Below are positions 7,674-16,300 of a DNA stretch of 64,000 bases, one piece after another; within the stretch, counting starts at the first letter, position 1, and each line of letters opens with the position of its first letter. The translations under genes were made by a program, and so were the position numbers. Below the pieces are notes generated by a model. That model saw only the letters and a list, made by a program, of their open reading frames with translations, had not been told where the DNA came from and did no database searches. The stretch covers positions 62,001 to 126,000 of the forward strand of contig DAOOIT010000004.1 of assembly GCA_035384565.1 (NCBI GenBank), written 5' to 3'. The DNA is from Planctomycetota bacterium. Its GTDB lineage: Bacteria > Planctomycetota > PUPC01 > DSUN01.

Positions 7674-8294
7674 CTACCGTGCCTGGCACTGATCCGCGAG
7701 TTCCTTGATCTTCGCGATGGTCCGTTCCTGCCAGTCACTGATGCTATGCAGAAGTCCCTCGGCGCGGCGAACGAGTCTGTGCAGACTGGCTGTTGCGGAT
7801 GCGAGCTTGTCCTCGGGTTCCACGAGCCTACTTGAGGCCCGCAACATGCCAAGAACCTCGGGCTCGAAGCTCTCGCCAAGCTGCTGGGCGTTCCTCAGGA
7901 TCAGGGCTAGCCCCTGGAACCTTGCGATGGAGGCCCCGATGGAGGACTTCAGATGTGTCAATGTCCCCAGACGCGTGCCGACCTTCTGGTCGGCCAGTCT
8001 CAGTGCCTCATTGGCTGTCATGCCGAGCCTGCGGAACTCGTCAAGCAAGTGCTCTAGTATGCTCTTCAGGGTTTCCACCACTTCCCAGAGATGACGACAC
8101 GCGTCCACGCCGATCAGCAGACCCGCGATCTCCGTAGTCTCCGAGCAGTTGCAGATGCCCTTCAAGCATATAGTGTGCTCGAACCCCAGGAGGTCCCTAA
8201 GCGCCCGCACATGCTCCACATCAGGGGGCCTCGCCCGAGGGTATGTGCAACGGGCACACGGCGACGGTGGTCCGGCGTCTCTCTCCTCTGGCAC
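7674..8294 (-). CDS. Unknown helical protein, last gene of the island operon
   Basis: The 206-residue protein has no recognised domain. It is predicted helical throughout after a Cys-containing N terminus (CARCTY, CLKGICNC). GTG at 8294 is one base past the stop of the 51-residue gene upstream, so translation is coupled. The central stretch DACRHLWEVVETLKSILEHL resembles a region of the first gene of the operon (MLDTAMHLRETAGKITKMLT), suggesting paralogy. Its stop lies at the very edge of the duplicated dehydrogenase fragment, so the end may have been made by the junction. Base composition is less GC-rich than that of the neighbours. Confidence 0.65.
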   Translation of the reverse strand: MPEERDAGPPSPCARCTYPRARPPDVEHVRALRDLLGFEHTICLKGICNCSETTEIAGLLIGVDACRHLWEVVETLKSILEHLLDEFRRLGMTANEALRLADQKVGTRLGTLTHLKSSIGASIARFQGLALILRNAQQLGESFEPEVLGMLRASSRLVEPEDKLASATASLHRLVRRAEGLLHSISDWQERTIAKIKELADQCQAR

Positions 8295-8295
8295 T

Positions 8296-8451
8296 TCAGA
8301 CGCTCCTCGTGTTCGTTACACGGAAGTGATCCACCGCGCGGTTCAACAGTTGCATACCGCGGAGCTTGCCATCCTGCGTTTCCAAGCCGGCAATCCTCTT
8401 CGCGCGCCTCGCCACCGCGCTAACCCACTGCCCCTTGACGATGGCAGCCAT
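8296..8451 (-). CDS. Unknown 51-residue protein of the island operon
   Basis: A short ORF, starting MAAIVKGQWVSAVARRAKRI and ending RVTNTRSV, fills the space between its neighbours. Its stop is one base from the GTG of the next gene. It is basic and probably helical. In-frame codons continue upstream toward the end of the 112-residue gene, so the true start could lie earlier. No family is recognised; support comes from the tight packing. Confidence 0.45.
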   Translation of the reverse strand: MAAIVKGQWVSAVARRAKRIAGLETQDGKLRGMQLLNRAVDHFRVTNTRSV

Positions 8452-8479
8452 CACACGCAACGACTGCGCCTCGGCTAGC

Positions 8480-8818
8480 TCACCCTGCCTTCCTTTTCTC
8501 TAAAATCCTCACTCTCGCCAGGATTCTCTTCAGGCACCTCTGCCGGCTCCCGTCGTACCGCTGGCGCACATTCCTATAGTAGAGATCGCTCGCGCTACCC
8601 TTCTCCAGAGCAGCAATCGCGTCCGTGAAGACACGCTCGACCTCATCGACCAGGCCGAAGAGGCTCTGCGCGCACTCCACATACAGGTTCATCGCCTCCA
8701 GCCAAAGGAAACGAGAAGCGATGCAAAGCGCAGCCCTCAGACGTGTGTTCTTGGGATCCTTGTAGACACGCGCAACGGCGGCGCGCATCTTGCGCAGGTC
8801 ACCTCGAATGGCCGACAT
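8480..8818 (-). CDS. Unknown basic helical protein of the island operon
   Basis: The 112-residue protein is basic and probably all helical (RFLWLEAMNLYVECAQSLF, then a Lys/Arg-rich end). GGAGG lies about 9 bases before the ATG. It is the second gene of the leftward operon, 32 bp after its neighbour. No domain is recognised. Size, charge and the tight operon suggest a small complex with the other three products, but no function can be assigned. Confidence 0.6.
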   Translation of the reverse strand: MSAIRGDLRKMRAAVARVYKDPKNTRLRAALCIASRFLWLEAMNLYVECAQSLFGLVDEVERVFTDAIAALEKGSASDLYYRNVRQRYDGSRQRCLKRILARVRILEKRKAG

Positions 8819-8850
8819 GATGCTGTTCCTCCTTCTTCTGCGGGGTCCTG

Positions 8851-9411
8851 CTAGCTCAACTTCTGCGAGACAATTTGCTGTGCATCATTGTGCCACAGCT
8901 TGATCTGACGCACAAGCAAGGTCGCATTCCGACGCAAGATGTAGGCCCCAGTCATGGCTGCCTGAAGCCTTGACTTTGGGCTTCCCTTCCGGTTACGCAG
9001 GGGAACGATGATGAGGGGACAGAAACCATGCGCAATGCGCCTGGCCTGCTGGAGCGCCAGCCGTAGGTGCCGGAACCTCTCGCCCATCTTCCCGATGGAA
9101 GGCAAGGCAAAGCTCGACACTTGGACGTGAGCCTTGGTGCGGCGCGCCAACTCCTCGAAGATTCGTGGGATGTTGGACCTATCAGGCTCCTCTTCCCTTC
9201 TGCATTCATCGAGGAAGTGCGTGAGCATCTTCGTAATCTTCCCCGCAGTTTCCCTGAGGTGCATTGCTGTGTCGAGCATGAGACACAGCCCTGCCGCCTC
9301 AACCGTACGCCGCCTGTGGCGAGGCGCCAACACACCGGTAAGATGTCTCACCGCTGCGTGGCAGTCCTCTCTCAGGAGAGCATTCCTCGACTTGCTGGTG
9401 CTACTGCGCAA
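8851..9411 (-). CDS. Unknown helical protein, first gene of the island operon
   Basis: The 186-residue protein starts at TTG (9411), directly after GGAGAGG on the transcript. It is basic at both ends and helical in the middle. Its segment LMLDTAMHLRETAGKITKML followed by FLDECRREE resembles the last gene of the operon. A later hydrophobic stretch (GFCPLIIVPL) is the only possible buried strand. No catalytic motif is seen. It is the lead gene of a cluster of four inserted beside the acyl-CoA dehydrogenase gene. Confidence 0.6.
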   Translation of the reverse strand: MRSSTSKSRNALLREDCHAAVRHLTGVLAPRHRRRTVEAAGLCLMLDTAMHLRETAGKITKMLTHFLDECRREEEPDRSNIPRIFEELARRTKAHVQVSSFALPSIGKMGERFRHLRLALQQARRIAHGFCPLIIVPLRNRKGSPKSRLQAAMTGAYILRRNATLLVRQIKLWHNDAQQIVSQKLS

Positions 9412-9778
9412 CTACCTCTCCTAAGGGCGCTTGGTCAAGCATGCATCCCCGAGATGCTCTCGCGCGGCACCGTCGGCTTCGCTCACACGAGTCCCAACAA
9501 GCGCAACGCAAGATGCACCGGCCATGGGGTCTACTTCTCCTTGGTCGACTTTGCAGGAGCATTGCTGTGACCCGCAGTCCAGTAGCTTCCCGAACCCGTC
9601 GTTGGACGGCCTCATTGGCAGAGATAGCCAAATGAAAGGAACGGTGACAAGTCGACGAGGAGCCGAAGGCGGGGAAGAGACACGGGGAATCACGTTCAAC
9701 CTTCGAGGGATAGAACCACCGACCATCATCTGAGCCCTGCCCACAGTGGTTTCCCTCGGCTGCGACCCATGCGCCCTA

Positions 9779-9806
9779 ATTGTAAGGCTCGCGAGGCATG
9801 AGTCAA
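9779..9806 (-). promoter_or_regulatory. Candidate promoter of the island operon
   Basis: Minus strand TTGACT (9806-9801), 16 bp, TACAAT (9784-9779), the same hexamers and spacing as the tRNA-Gly promoter. It lies 28 bp past the dehydrogenase stop. The 360 bp from here to the first island gene would be a long leader, or may hold a decayed gene; no convincing ORF is seen there. Confidence 0.55.
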
Positions 9807-9834
9807 GTGAATTCTTACCCACAATTGGTTCCGC

Positions 9835-11541
9835 TCAGTGCACTTCTGCGGCAAGCAGAACTCTGTACTCGTCGAGCACGAGGCGGTTGCCGCTGGTGGC
9901 GGCGTCGTGGGCGGCGCGCACGCGGCGGCCCATGGCCGGGACGAAGAGGTCGGCCAGCAGCGCCTTGCTCTCGCTCACCTCGCCGAACTGCATGAGGCGG
10001 AAGGCGTTGTAGACGTCAATCGCCATGTCGGCCAGGTGGCGGGCCACGAGGTCGGTGTAGTCGCGCTCGGCGCGCTGCTTGACATAGTCCATCGCCTTGT
10101 TGAAGAGGCCGAGGGCCTCGGTGACGGCGGGCAGGTGCTTGGCCGTGGCGCCCGTGTAGGGCCGCGCGGCGAAGTCGGCAAAGAGCGAATCGAGGTCCCC
10201 GCCCAGCAGGCCGGCCAGAATGGCCACGACCTGAAGCTGGCTGGTGCCCTCGTAGATGTTGGTGATGCGGGCGTCGCGCAGGTAGCGCTCGATGGGGTAG
10301 TCGCGCATGAAGCCGCTGCCGCCCAGGACGGCGAGGGCGGAGTTCGACAGCTCGACGGCGGCCTCGGAGGCGTAGTACTTGGCCATGGGGGTGAGCGACG
10401 AGGCGTAGCCGTGCCACTTCTTGTAGAGCGCCTTGTCGGCGGGGCGGTTCTCGTACTCCTTCTCGAAGTCCACGGCCACGCCGCAGTCAATGGTCAGCGT
10501 GCGGGCGAGTTCGAGCTTGAGCCTCATTCCCACCAGGAGATCGGCGAGGGCGGGGAAGTGGACGATGGCCTTTCCGAACTGCTCGCGCGAGTGGGCGTAG
10601 GCGAGGGCCTCGCGGTAGGCGGCCTCGCAGATGCCCACGCTTTGGGCGGCGATGGCCAGGCGGGCGCCGTTCATGAGGTCCATCGTGTACTTGATGAGGC
10701 CGAAGCGGCGGCGGCCGACGAGGTACGCGGGGCAGTGGGTGAACTGGAGCTCGCAGGTGGGCGAGCCGTGGATGCCGAGCTTGTCCTCGATGCGGCGGAC
10801 GCGGAGGCCGGGGCCCTTCTCGGCGAGGAAGAGCGAGAGGCCGCGGCCGTCGCGCGTGCCCTCCTCGGAGCGGGCGAGGACGAGCAGGATGTCGCCGCAG
10901 CCGTTGGTGATGAAGCGCTTGACGCCGTTGAGGCGCCAGAGGTTGGGGTCGGCAGGGTCGGGGCTGGCCTTGAGGCGGACGGCCTGGAGGTCGGACCCCG
11001 CGTCGGGCTCGGTGAGGACCATGGCCCCGGTGGCCTCGCCGGTGGCGAAGCGGGGCAGGTACTTGTCTTTCAGCTCCTCCGAGGCGAAGCGGAGGATGGT
11101 CTCGGCGATGTCGCCCAGGCCGAAGAGGGTCATGAGCGCGGCGTCGCCGCGCGAGACCATTTCGATGGCGGCGGCGTAGGTGGTGTGGGGCAGGTAGAGG
11201 CCGCCGTACTTGCGGGGCAGGGTGAAGCCCATCAGGTCGGCGCCGGAGAGGCGGTCGAGGGCCTCGCGCGTGCCCTGGGCGTAGGTGACCACGCCGTCGT
11301 GCCACTTCGCGCCCTCGCGGTCCACCTCCTCGGCGCGGGGCGCGATGAAGTCGCCGGCGATGTCGCCCACGATGCGCAGCGTCTCGTGGTAGTTCTCGAC
11401 CGCGTCGGCGGCGTCGCGCGGGGCGTAGGGGTACTGGCCCGCCTCGGCGAAGTCGTGCTCGCGCAGCCGGGCGATCTCGGCCAGGGGCGCCTGGTCGAGG
11501 TTGAAGCGGAGGTCAGGGTTATCGTCGTAGAAGTTGGGCAT
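9835..11541 (-). CDS. Acyl-CoA dehydrogenase
   Basis: The 568-residue flavoprotein has the standard three-part fold plus a C-terminal extension typical of longer family members. Visible motifs are MVLTEPDAGSDLQAVRLKA (FAD/substrate domain), RFGLIKYTMDLMNGARLAIAAQ and ITNIYEGTSQLQV, where the Glu after Tyr is the usual catalytic base. It oxidises acyl-CoA to enoyl-CoA and passes electrons to ETF, whose two subunits are encoded just upstream. The ATG at 11541 has AGGA 5-6 bases upstream. A second, slightly different copy of the last 58 codons lies at 7494-7670. Confidence 0.93.
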   Translation of the reverse strand: MPNFYDDNPDLRFNLDQAPLAEIARLREHDFAEAGQYPYAPRDAADAVENYHETLRIVGDIAGDFIAPRAEEVDREGAKWHDGVVTYAQGTREALDRLSGADLMGFTLPRKYGGLYLPHTTYAAAIEMVSRGDAALMTLFGLGDIAETILRFASEELKDKYLPRFATGEATGAMVLTEPDAGSDLQAVRLKASPDPADPNLWRLNGVKRFITNGCGDILLVLARSEEGTRDGRGLSLFLAEKGPGLRVRRIEDKLGIHGSPTCELQFTHCPAYLVGRRRFGLIKYTMDLMNGARLAIAAQSVGICEAAYREALAYAHSREQFGKAIVHFPALADLLVGMRLKLELARTLTIDCGVAVDFEKEYENRPADKALYKKWHGYASSLTPMAKYYASEAAVELSNSALAVLGGSGFMRDYPIERYLRDARITNIYEGTSQLQVVAILAGLLGGDLDSLFADFAARPYTGATAKHLPAVTEALGLFNKAMDYVKQRAERDYTDLVARHLADMAIDVYNAFRLMQFGEVSESKALLADLFVPAMGRRVRAAHDAATSGNRLVLDEYRVLLAAEVH

Positions 11542-11630
11542 GGTTCCTGCTCTCTGGGCTAAGGCGGATAGGACAGATGGGACGGATCGGACAGATGGGA
11601 CGGACGGAACCTCGGCGGGTCCCATCGGTC
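11542..11630. repeat. Short tandem/inverted repeat between etfA and the dehydrogenase
   Basis: GGACAGATGGGACGGAT occurs twice in tandem and is partly answered by GTCCCATCGGTCCTATT. It occupies the only gap of size between these operon genes and looks like an inserted palindrome rather than a terminator. Confidence 0.6.
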
Positions 11631-12650
11631 CTATTTCGACTTGTAGGCCTCGATCATCTTGGGAATCACGTCGAACAGGTCTCCGACGATGCCGTAGTGG
11701 GCGAAGGCGAAGATGGGCGCGTCGGGGTCGGTGTTGATGGCGATGATCTGGCCGGACTCGGCCATGCCGGCGCGGTGCTGGACGGAGCCGGAGATTCCGG
11801 CGGCGATGTAGAGCTTGGGCCGCACGGTGGTGCCGGTCTGGCCCACCTGGTGGTCGCGGGCGATGAAGCCGGCGTCCACCGCGGCGCGGCTCGCGCCCAC
11901 CTCGCCGCCGAGGGTGTGGGCCAGCTCGCGCACGAGCTCGAAGCCCTCGGGCGAGCCGACGCCGGCCCCCCCTGCGACGATGACCTTGGCGCCCTTGAGG
12001 TTCACCTTGCGCTCGGCCTTGACGCGCTCGATGATGCGGACGGCATCGGCCTCGCCGTCGAGCTTCACAGGCACCGGCACGATGGCGCCGTGGCGGGCGG
12101 GGTCGGGCCTGGGCAGGCGCATGACGCCCTCGCGCACGGTGGCCATCTGGGGCCGGTGCTCGGGGGTGACGATGGTGGCGATGATGTTGCCGCCGAAGGC
12201 CGGGCGGATCTGATAGAGGAGCTTCTTGTACTCGGTCTTGCGCACGGGGTCCGTGTGGTCGCCGATCTGGAGGTTGGTGCAGTCGGCGGTGAGGCCGGTG
12301 CGCAGGCGCGCGGCCACGCGGGGCGCGAGGTCGCGGCCCGTGGGGCTGGCGCCGAAGATGACCACCTCGGGCTTCGCCGCGGCGATGACGTCGCTGACGA
12401 TGCGCGCGTAGGGCAGCGTGGTGTAGACGGCCAGGCGCGGGTCGTCGGCCACGTGCACCACGTCGCACCCGCAGGCGATGAGGTGCCGCGGCTGGTCGGT
12501 CAGTCGGGAGCCGAGCAGAATGGCGCCGAGGTGCTGGTCCAGGGCGTCGGCCAGCTCGCGGCCCTTGCTCAGCAGCTCGAGGCTCACCTCGGCGAGCTTC
12601 CCGCCGTCCTGCTCCGCGAAAACCAGAACGCCACCGGTACGATCAGGCAT
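11631..12650 (-). CDS. etfA: Electron transfer flavoprotein alpha subunit
   Basis: The 339-residue protein has an N-terminal ETF domain and a C-terminal FAD domain (about 210-330). The latter carries PEGFELVRELAHTLGGEVGAS, GQTGTTVRPKLYIAAGISG and SVQHRAGM, the FAD-binding signature. It accepts electrons from acyl-CoA dehydrogenase and hands them to ETF:quinone oxidoreductase, which is not in this window. The start is set at ATG 12650; a TTG three codons earlier sits too close to the ribosome site. Confidence 0.95.
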   Translation of the reverse strand: MPDRTGGVLVFAEQDGGKLAEVSLELLSKGRELADALDQHLGAILLGSRLTDQPRHLIACGCDVVHVADDPRLAVYTTLPYARIVSDVIAAAKPEVVIFGASPTGRDLAPRVAARLRTGLTADCTNLQIGDHTDPVRKTEYKKLLYQIRPAFGGNIIATIVTPEHRPQMATVREGVMRLPRPDPARHGAIVPVPVKLDGEADAVRIIERVKAERKVNLKGAKVIVAGGAGVGSPEGFELVRELAHTLGGEVGASRAAVDAGFIARDHQVGQTGTTVRPKLYIAAGISGSVQHRAGMAESGQIIAINTDPDAPIFAFAHYGIVGDLFDVIPKMIEAYKSK

Positions 12651-12688
12651 GACGAACAACCCTCAGGTTGGTGGAGAATGGCCCTCGG

Positions 12689-13615
12689 TCAATCGAAGAT
12701 GTGCTCTTCGGCCAGCTCGTGGATGAGCGCGGCGATGGCCTCCTTGGTGGGCTCGACGCGCTTGTGGTCGGTGGCCACGAGCACGATGCTCTCGATGTTC
12801 TTGACCTTGGTGGGGGAGCCGGCGGCGCCGCAGCGGGCCACGTCGGCCGCCACGTCGGCCGGCGCCCACACGGGGATGAGGAGGCCCTGGCGCTCGAGGT
12901 CGGCGATGACGGGGTTGGCGCGCTCGGCCAACCGCGCGGGGTCGGGCTTGCCCTTCTCGGGGTCGAGCTGGCGGGCGATGGCCTCGCGCACCTCGAGGGG
13001 GGAGCGGGCGCGCTTGAACTGGGCGACGCGCTTGGCGCGGCGCGGCCGCGGCTCGTTGGCCTCGCCCACCACGGTGAGAAGGGCGGGCAGGCGGCACTCG
13101 ACCACCTCGTAGCCGCCCTCGATGAGGCGGCGCACGCGGATGCTCTCGGGCGTGAGGGCGAGGATTTCGCTGGCATAGGTCACCTGCGGCACGTCGAGGG
13201 CGCCGGCGAGCTGCGGCCCCACCTGGGCCGTGTCGCCGTCAATGGCCTGCCGGCCGCAGAACAGCAGGTCGAAGTGCCCGATGCGGCGAATGGCGCAGCC
13301 GAGGGCGTAGGCGGTGGCCAGGGTGTCGGCCACGGCGAAGGCGCGGTCGGAGAGCAGCGCCACCTCGTCGGCCCCGCGCATCAGGGCCTCGCGGAGGGCC
13401 GCGGCGGCGCTGGGCGGGCCCATCGTGACCACGGTGACGCGCCCGCCGTGCGCGTCGCGCACCGCCAGGGCCATCTCGAGGGCGTTGAGGTCCTCGGGAT
13501 TGAAGATCGCCGGCAGGGCCGAGCGGTTCACCGTGCCGTCGTCGTTCATCGCCTTGGCGGTGATATTCTTGGTGTCGGGGACCTGCTTGATCAGGACAAC
13601 CATCTTGAAGGGCAT
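12689..13615 (-). CDS. etfB: Electron transfer flavoprotein beta subunit
   Basis: The 308-residue protein shows the ETF-beta start MVVLIKQVPDTK, the AMP/FAD-loop region ALREALMRGADEVALLSD and LLFCGRQAIDGDTAQVGPQL. The C terminus (IESIVLVATD onward) is somewhat longer than in the mitochondrial type. GAGGAC lies 8 bases before the ATG. It forms the heterodimer with EtfA, encoded 38 bp downstream. Confidence 0.95.
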   Translation of the reverse strand: MPFKMVVLIKQVPDTKNITAKAMNDDGTVNRSALPAIFNPEDLNALEMALAVRDAHGGRVTVVTMGPPSAAAALREALMRGADEVALLSDRAFAVADTLATAYALGCAIRRIGHFDLLFCGRQAIDGDTAQVGPQLAGALDVPQVTYASEILALTPESIRVRRLIEGGYEVVECRLPALLTVVGEANEPRPRRAKRVAQFKRARSPLEVREAIARQLDPEKGKPDPARLAERANPVIADLERQGLLIPVWAPADVAADVARCGAAGSPTKVKNIESIVLVATDHKRVEPTKEAIAALIHELAEEHIFD

Positions 13616-13639
13616 CGGGCGTCCTCAGTGATAGGAGAA

Positions 13640-13711
13640 GGATGGGTGGATGAGTGGATGGGTGGATGGGGTCGGGCGTTCATCCAATCATCCAGTCGTC
13701 CATTCATCCAA
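13640..13711. repeat. Palindromic short-unit repeat between fabF and etfB
   Basis: GGATGGGTGGATGAGTGG repeats in tandem and is followed by its approximate inverse (CATCCAATCATCCAGTCG), filling the gap between fabF and etfB. Such a hairpin in the transcript could lower read-through into etfBA. Confidence 0.6.
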
Positions 13712-14953
13712 CTAGCGAAGCTTGCCGATGAGAATGGAGGCGTTGTGGCCGCCGAAGCCGAAGCTGTTGCACATGGCCACCCGCACCGGCAGCTCGCGGG
13801 CCGTGTTCGGCACGTAGTCCAGGTCGCACTCGGGGTCGGGGTTCTCGTAGTTGATGGTGGGCGGCACCACGTCGTGAGCCACGCTGAGGGCGGTCTGGAC
13901 GAGTTCGACTCCGCCCGAGGCGCCCAGGAGGTGGCCGATCATGGACTTGGTGGAGTTGATGGCGAGCTTGTAGGCGTGGTCGCCGAAGGTGCGCTTGATG
14001 GCGCGGGTCTCCATGGCGTCGTTGAGGGGGGTGGAGGTGCCGTGGGCGTTGATGTAGGAGACGTCGGTTGGCCGGAGCCCGGCATCGCGGAGCGCGGTGC
14101 TCATGGAGCGGGCGGCGCCATCGCCTTCGGGCTCGGGGGCGGTGATGTGGTGGGCGTCGCAGGTGGCGCCGAAGCCGAGTACCTCGGCGTAGATGCGGGC
14201 GCCGCGGGCCCGGGCGTGCTCGAGCTCCTCGAAGACCAGGATGCCGCCGCCTTCGCCCATCACGAAGCCGTCGCGCTCGCGGTCGAAGGGGCGGCTGGCG
14301 CGGGCCGGCTCGTCGTTGCGCTTCGAGAGGGCCTTGCAGGCGATGAAGCCGGCCAGGCCCAGGGGGGTGATCGTGGCCTCGGCGCCGCCGGTGAGGACGA
14401 CGTCGGCCATGCCATAGGCGATGTGGAAGTAGGCGTCGCCGATGGCGTGCGAGGAGGAGGCGCAGGCGGTGAGCACGGTGCAGTTGGGCCCGCGCAGGCC
14501 GAACTGGATGCCGATGAGGCCGCCGGCCGAGTTGGCCATCATCTTGGGGATGAGGAAGGGCGAGACGCGGTCGGGGCCGCGCTGGAGCAGGATGGCCTTC
14601 TGCTCCTCCATCTCCTGGAGGCCGCCGATGCCGCTGCCGATGATGCAGCCCAGGCGGTCGCGGTCCTCGCGCGCGAGCTCGAGGCCCGAGTCGCGCACCG
14701 CCTCGTCGGCCGCGACGAGGGCGAACTGCGCGTAGCGGTCAATGCGTCGGGCGTCGCGCGGCGTGATGACCGGCTGGGGGTCGAAGTCCGGCAGCCAGCC
14801 GGCGATGCGCACCTCGAAGCCCGTGGTGTCGAACCGCGTGACGAGCGAGACTCCGCTGCGCCCCTCGCACGCGGCCTTCCAGAAGGCCTCGCGCCCGCGG
14901 CCGATGGGGGTCACGCAGCCGAGGCCGGTGATGACGACTCGGCGTTTGGCCAT
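13712..14953 (-). CDS. fabF: 3-oxoacyl-ACP synthase II (KAS II)
   Basis: The 413-residue condensing enzyme has the complete Cys-His-His triad: Cys164 (TACASSSHA), His303 (NAHGTSTPLND) and His340 (STKSMIGHLLGA). It extends acyl-ACP with malonyl-ACP. The ATG at 14953 follows a purine-rich ribosome site; upstream in-frame codons are not part of the protein. It follows acpP, as in many fatty-acid operons. Confidence 0.96.
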   Translation of the reverse strand: MAKRRVVITGLGCVTPIGRGREAFWKAACEGRSGVSLVTRFDTTGFEVRIAGWLPDFDPQPVITPRDARRIDRYAQFALVAADEAVRDSGLELAREDRDRLGCIIGSGIGGLQEMEEQKAILLQRGPDRVSPFLIPKMMANSAGGLIGIQFGLRGPNCTVLTACASSSHAIGDAYFHIAYGMADVVLTGGAEATITPLGLAGFIACKALSKRNDEPARASRPFDRERDGFVMGEGGGILVFEELEHARARGARIYAEVLGFGATCDAHHITAPEPEGDGAARSMSTALRDAGLRPTDVSYINAHGTSTPLNDAMETRAIKRTFGDHAYKLAINSTKSMIGHLLGASGGVELVQTALSVAHDVVPPTINYENPDPECDLDYVPNTARELPVRVAMCNSFGFGGHNASILIGKLR

Positions 14954-14986
14954 CGGTGTTCGTCCTGCTCCTCGGGTGGCGGCGGC

Positions 14987-15015
14987 GGGGCCGGCCCGCC
15001 GGCCGGGCCGGCCCC
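14987..15015 (-). repeat. Strong GC hairpin between acpP and fabF
   Basis: GGGGCCGGCCC and GGGCCGGCCCC form perfect 11-bp arms around a 7-base loop, directly after the acpP stop. No T-tract follows, so it is more likely an mRNA-stabilising or attenuating stem, separating highly expressed acpP from fabF, than a full terminator. Confidence 0.6.
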
Positions 15016-15032
15016 ACGGAATCTCCGGCACG

Positions 15033-15287
15033 TCAGGCCGCCGTGCCTTGGTGGTCCACGATGTATTGGACAGCGTCGCCCACGGTCTGAATCTTCTCGG
15101 CCTCCTCGTCGGGAATCTGCATGCCGAACTTGTCCTCGAACTCCATGACCAGCTCGACCGTGTCGAGCGAGTCGGCGCCCAGGTCGTTGACGAACGAGGT
15201 GGCCGGGTTGACCTGCTCGGGCTTGACGCTGAGTTTCTCACAGATGATCTGGCGGACTTGTTCTTCGACTGCCTTCACGTCGGCCAC
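15033..15287 (-). CDS. acpP: Acyl carrier protein
   Basis: The 84-residue acidic protein carries the GADSLDTVEL motif, whose Ser receives phosphopantetheine. AGGAG lies 6-7 bases before GTG at 15287, giving the N terminus VADVKAVEEQVRQ; a second GTG three codons later is possible. It carries growing acyl chains between the enzymes encoded around it. Confidence 0.96.
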   Translation of the reverse strand: MADVKAVEEQVRQIICEKLSVKPEQVNPATSFVNDLGADSLDTVELVMEFEDKFGMQIPDEEAEKIQTVGDAVQYIVDHQGTAA

Positions 15288-15325
15288 AGGGCTTCTCCTA
15301 AGGTTGGGCGGCCTCCCGCCCGAGG

Positions 15326-15346
15326 GGCGCCGGACGATCCGGCGCC
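15326..15346 (-). repeat. Hairpin in the fabG-acpP gap
   Basis: GGCGCCGGA/TCCGGCGCC arms with a 3-base loop lie in the 220-bp gap between fabG and acpP. That gap is long for this operon and may carry an extra acpP promoter, but no clear -35/-10 pair was found. Confidence 0.45.
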
Positions 15347-15507
15347 GGGCTATCCTTCCAGGGGCCATCCGTGCGAATGGCCTTGCTCGCACACGGGAGC
15401 GGTTCTCTCGCACGCGACCACCGGCCGGCAACCGACGGTGCCAGGGGCTCTCCTTTCTCCACGGGCCTCGGAGCGGGTTCCTCTGCCTCCCGTTCAGGGT
15501 GGTTGGC

Positions 15508-16263
15508 CTAGATGGCCAGCCCGCCGTCCACGCGCAGGCACACGCCGGTGATGTAGCTGGCCTCGTCGCTGCACAGGAAGCGCACCGCGGCAGCCACGTC
15601 CTCAGGCGTGCCCATGCGGGGCTGCGGAATGTTCTTCAGGATGGCCTCGCGCACCTCGTCGGAGAGCTTGGCCGTCATCTCGGTGGCGATGTAGCCGGGC
15701 GCGATCGCGTTGACGCGCACGCCGCGCTTGCCGACCTCCTTGGCCAGGGTCTTGGTGAAGGCGATCACGCCGGCTTTCGAGGCCGCATAGTTGGCCTGGC
15801 CCGCGTTGCCCATCAGCCCGATGACCGAGGCGATCGAGACGATGCAGCCGCTCCTCTGGCGCAGCGCCATCTGCGGCAGCACGGCGTGGGTGGCCACGTA
15901 GGTGCCCGTGAGGTTCGTGCGGATCACGGCGTCCCACTGCTCGAGGCCCATGCGCACGAGCAGGTTGTCGCGGGTGATGCCCGCGTTGTTCACCAGGATG
16001 TGCACGCCGCCGAAGGCTTCGACCGTGGCGGCCACGATCTGGTCCATGCGGGCCGCGTCGGCCACGTCGGCCTGGAAGGCGAGCGCGCGCACGCCCAGCT
16101 CGCGGAGCTGGGCGGCGGCTGCCTCGGCCGCGGCGCCGTTGTAGTCGGGCACCACCAGGTCGGCGCCCTCCTGGGCCAGGCGCCGGGCGATGGCCAGGCC
16201 GATGCCGGCCCCGCCGCCCGTGACGATGGCGGCCTTGCCCGCGAAGGGTTTCTGTGCGCTCAC
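15508..16263 (-). CDS. fabG: 3-oxoacyl-ACP reductase
   Basis: This 251-residue short-chain dehydrogenase has the NADP-binding TGGGAGIG near residue 15, NNAG (92-95) and the catalytic Ser146, Tyr159, Lys163 (YAASK). It reduces 3-oxoacyl-ACP in the elongation cycle. The GTG at 16263 follows GGAGGAG, which fixes the start. It lies between fabD and acpP. Confidence 0.95.
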   Translation of the reverse strand: MSAQKPFAGKAAIVTGGGAGIGLAIARRLAQEGADLVVPDYNGAAAEAAAAQLRELGVRALAFQADVADAARMDQIVAATVEAFGGVHILVNNAGITRDNLLVRMGLEQWDAVIRTNLTGTYVATHAVLPQMALRQRSGCIVSIASVIGLMGNAGQANYAASKAGVIAFTKTLAKEVGKRGVRVNAIAPGYIATEMTAKLSDEVREAILKNIPQPRMGTPEDVAAAVRFLCSDEASYITGVCLRVDGGLAI

Positions 16264-16300
16264 GCGATTCTCCTCCGTCGTGCGGGGCGCCGCCGGGCCG

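Noticed and set aside
9421..9822. Open frame of 133 codons upstream of the island operon
   Set aside because: No ribosome site, no recognisable structure, and it contains the candidate promoter at 9779-9806; more likely leader or decayed DNA.
11542..12468. N-terminal extension of the acyl-CoA dehydrogenase through etfA
   Set aside because: The frame stays open upstream, but ATG 11541 has a ribosome site and starts the family's usual N terminus; the extension is the etfA gene read out of frame.
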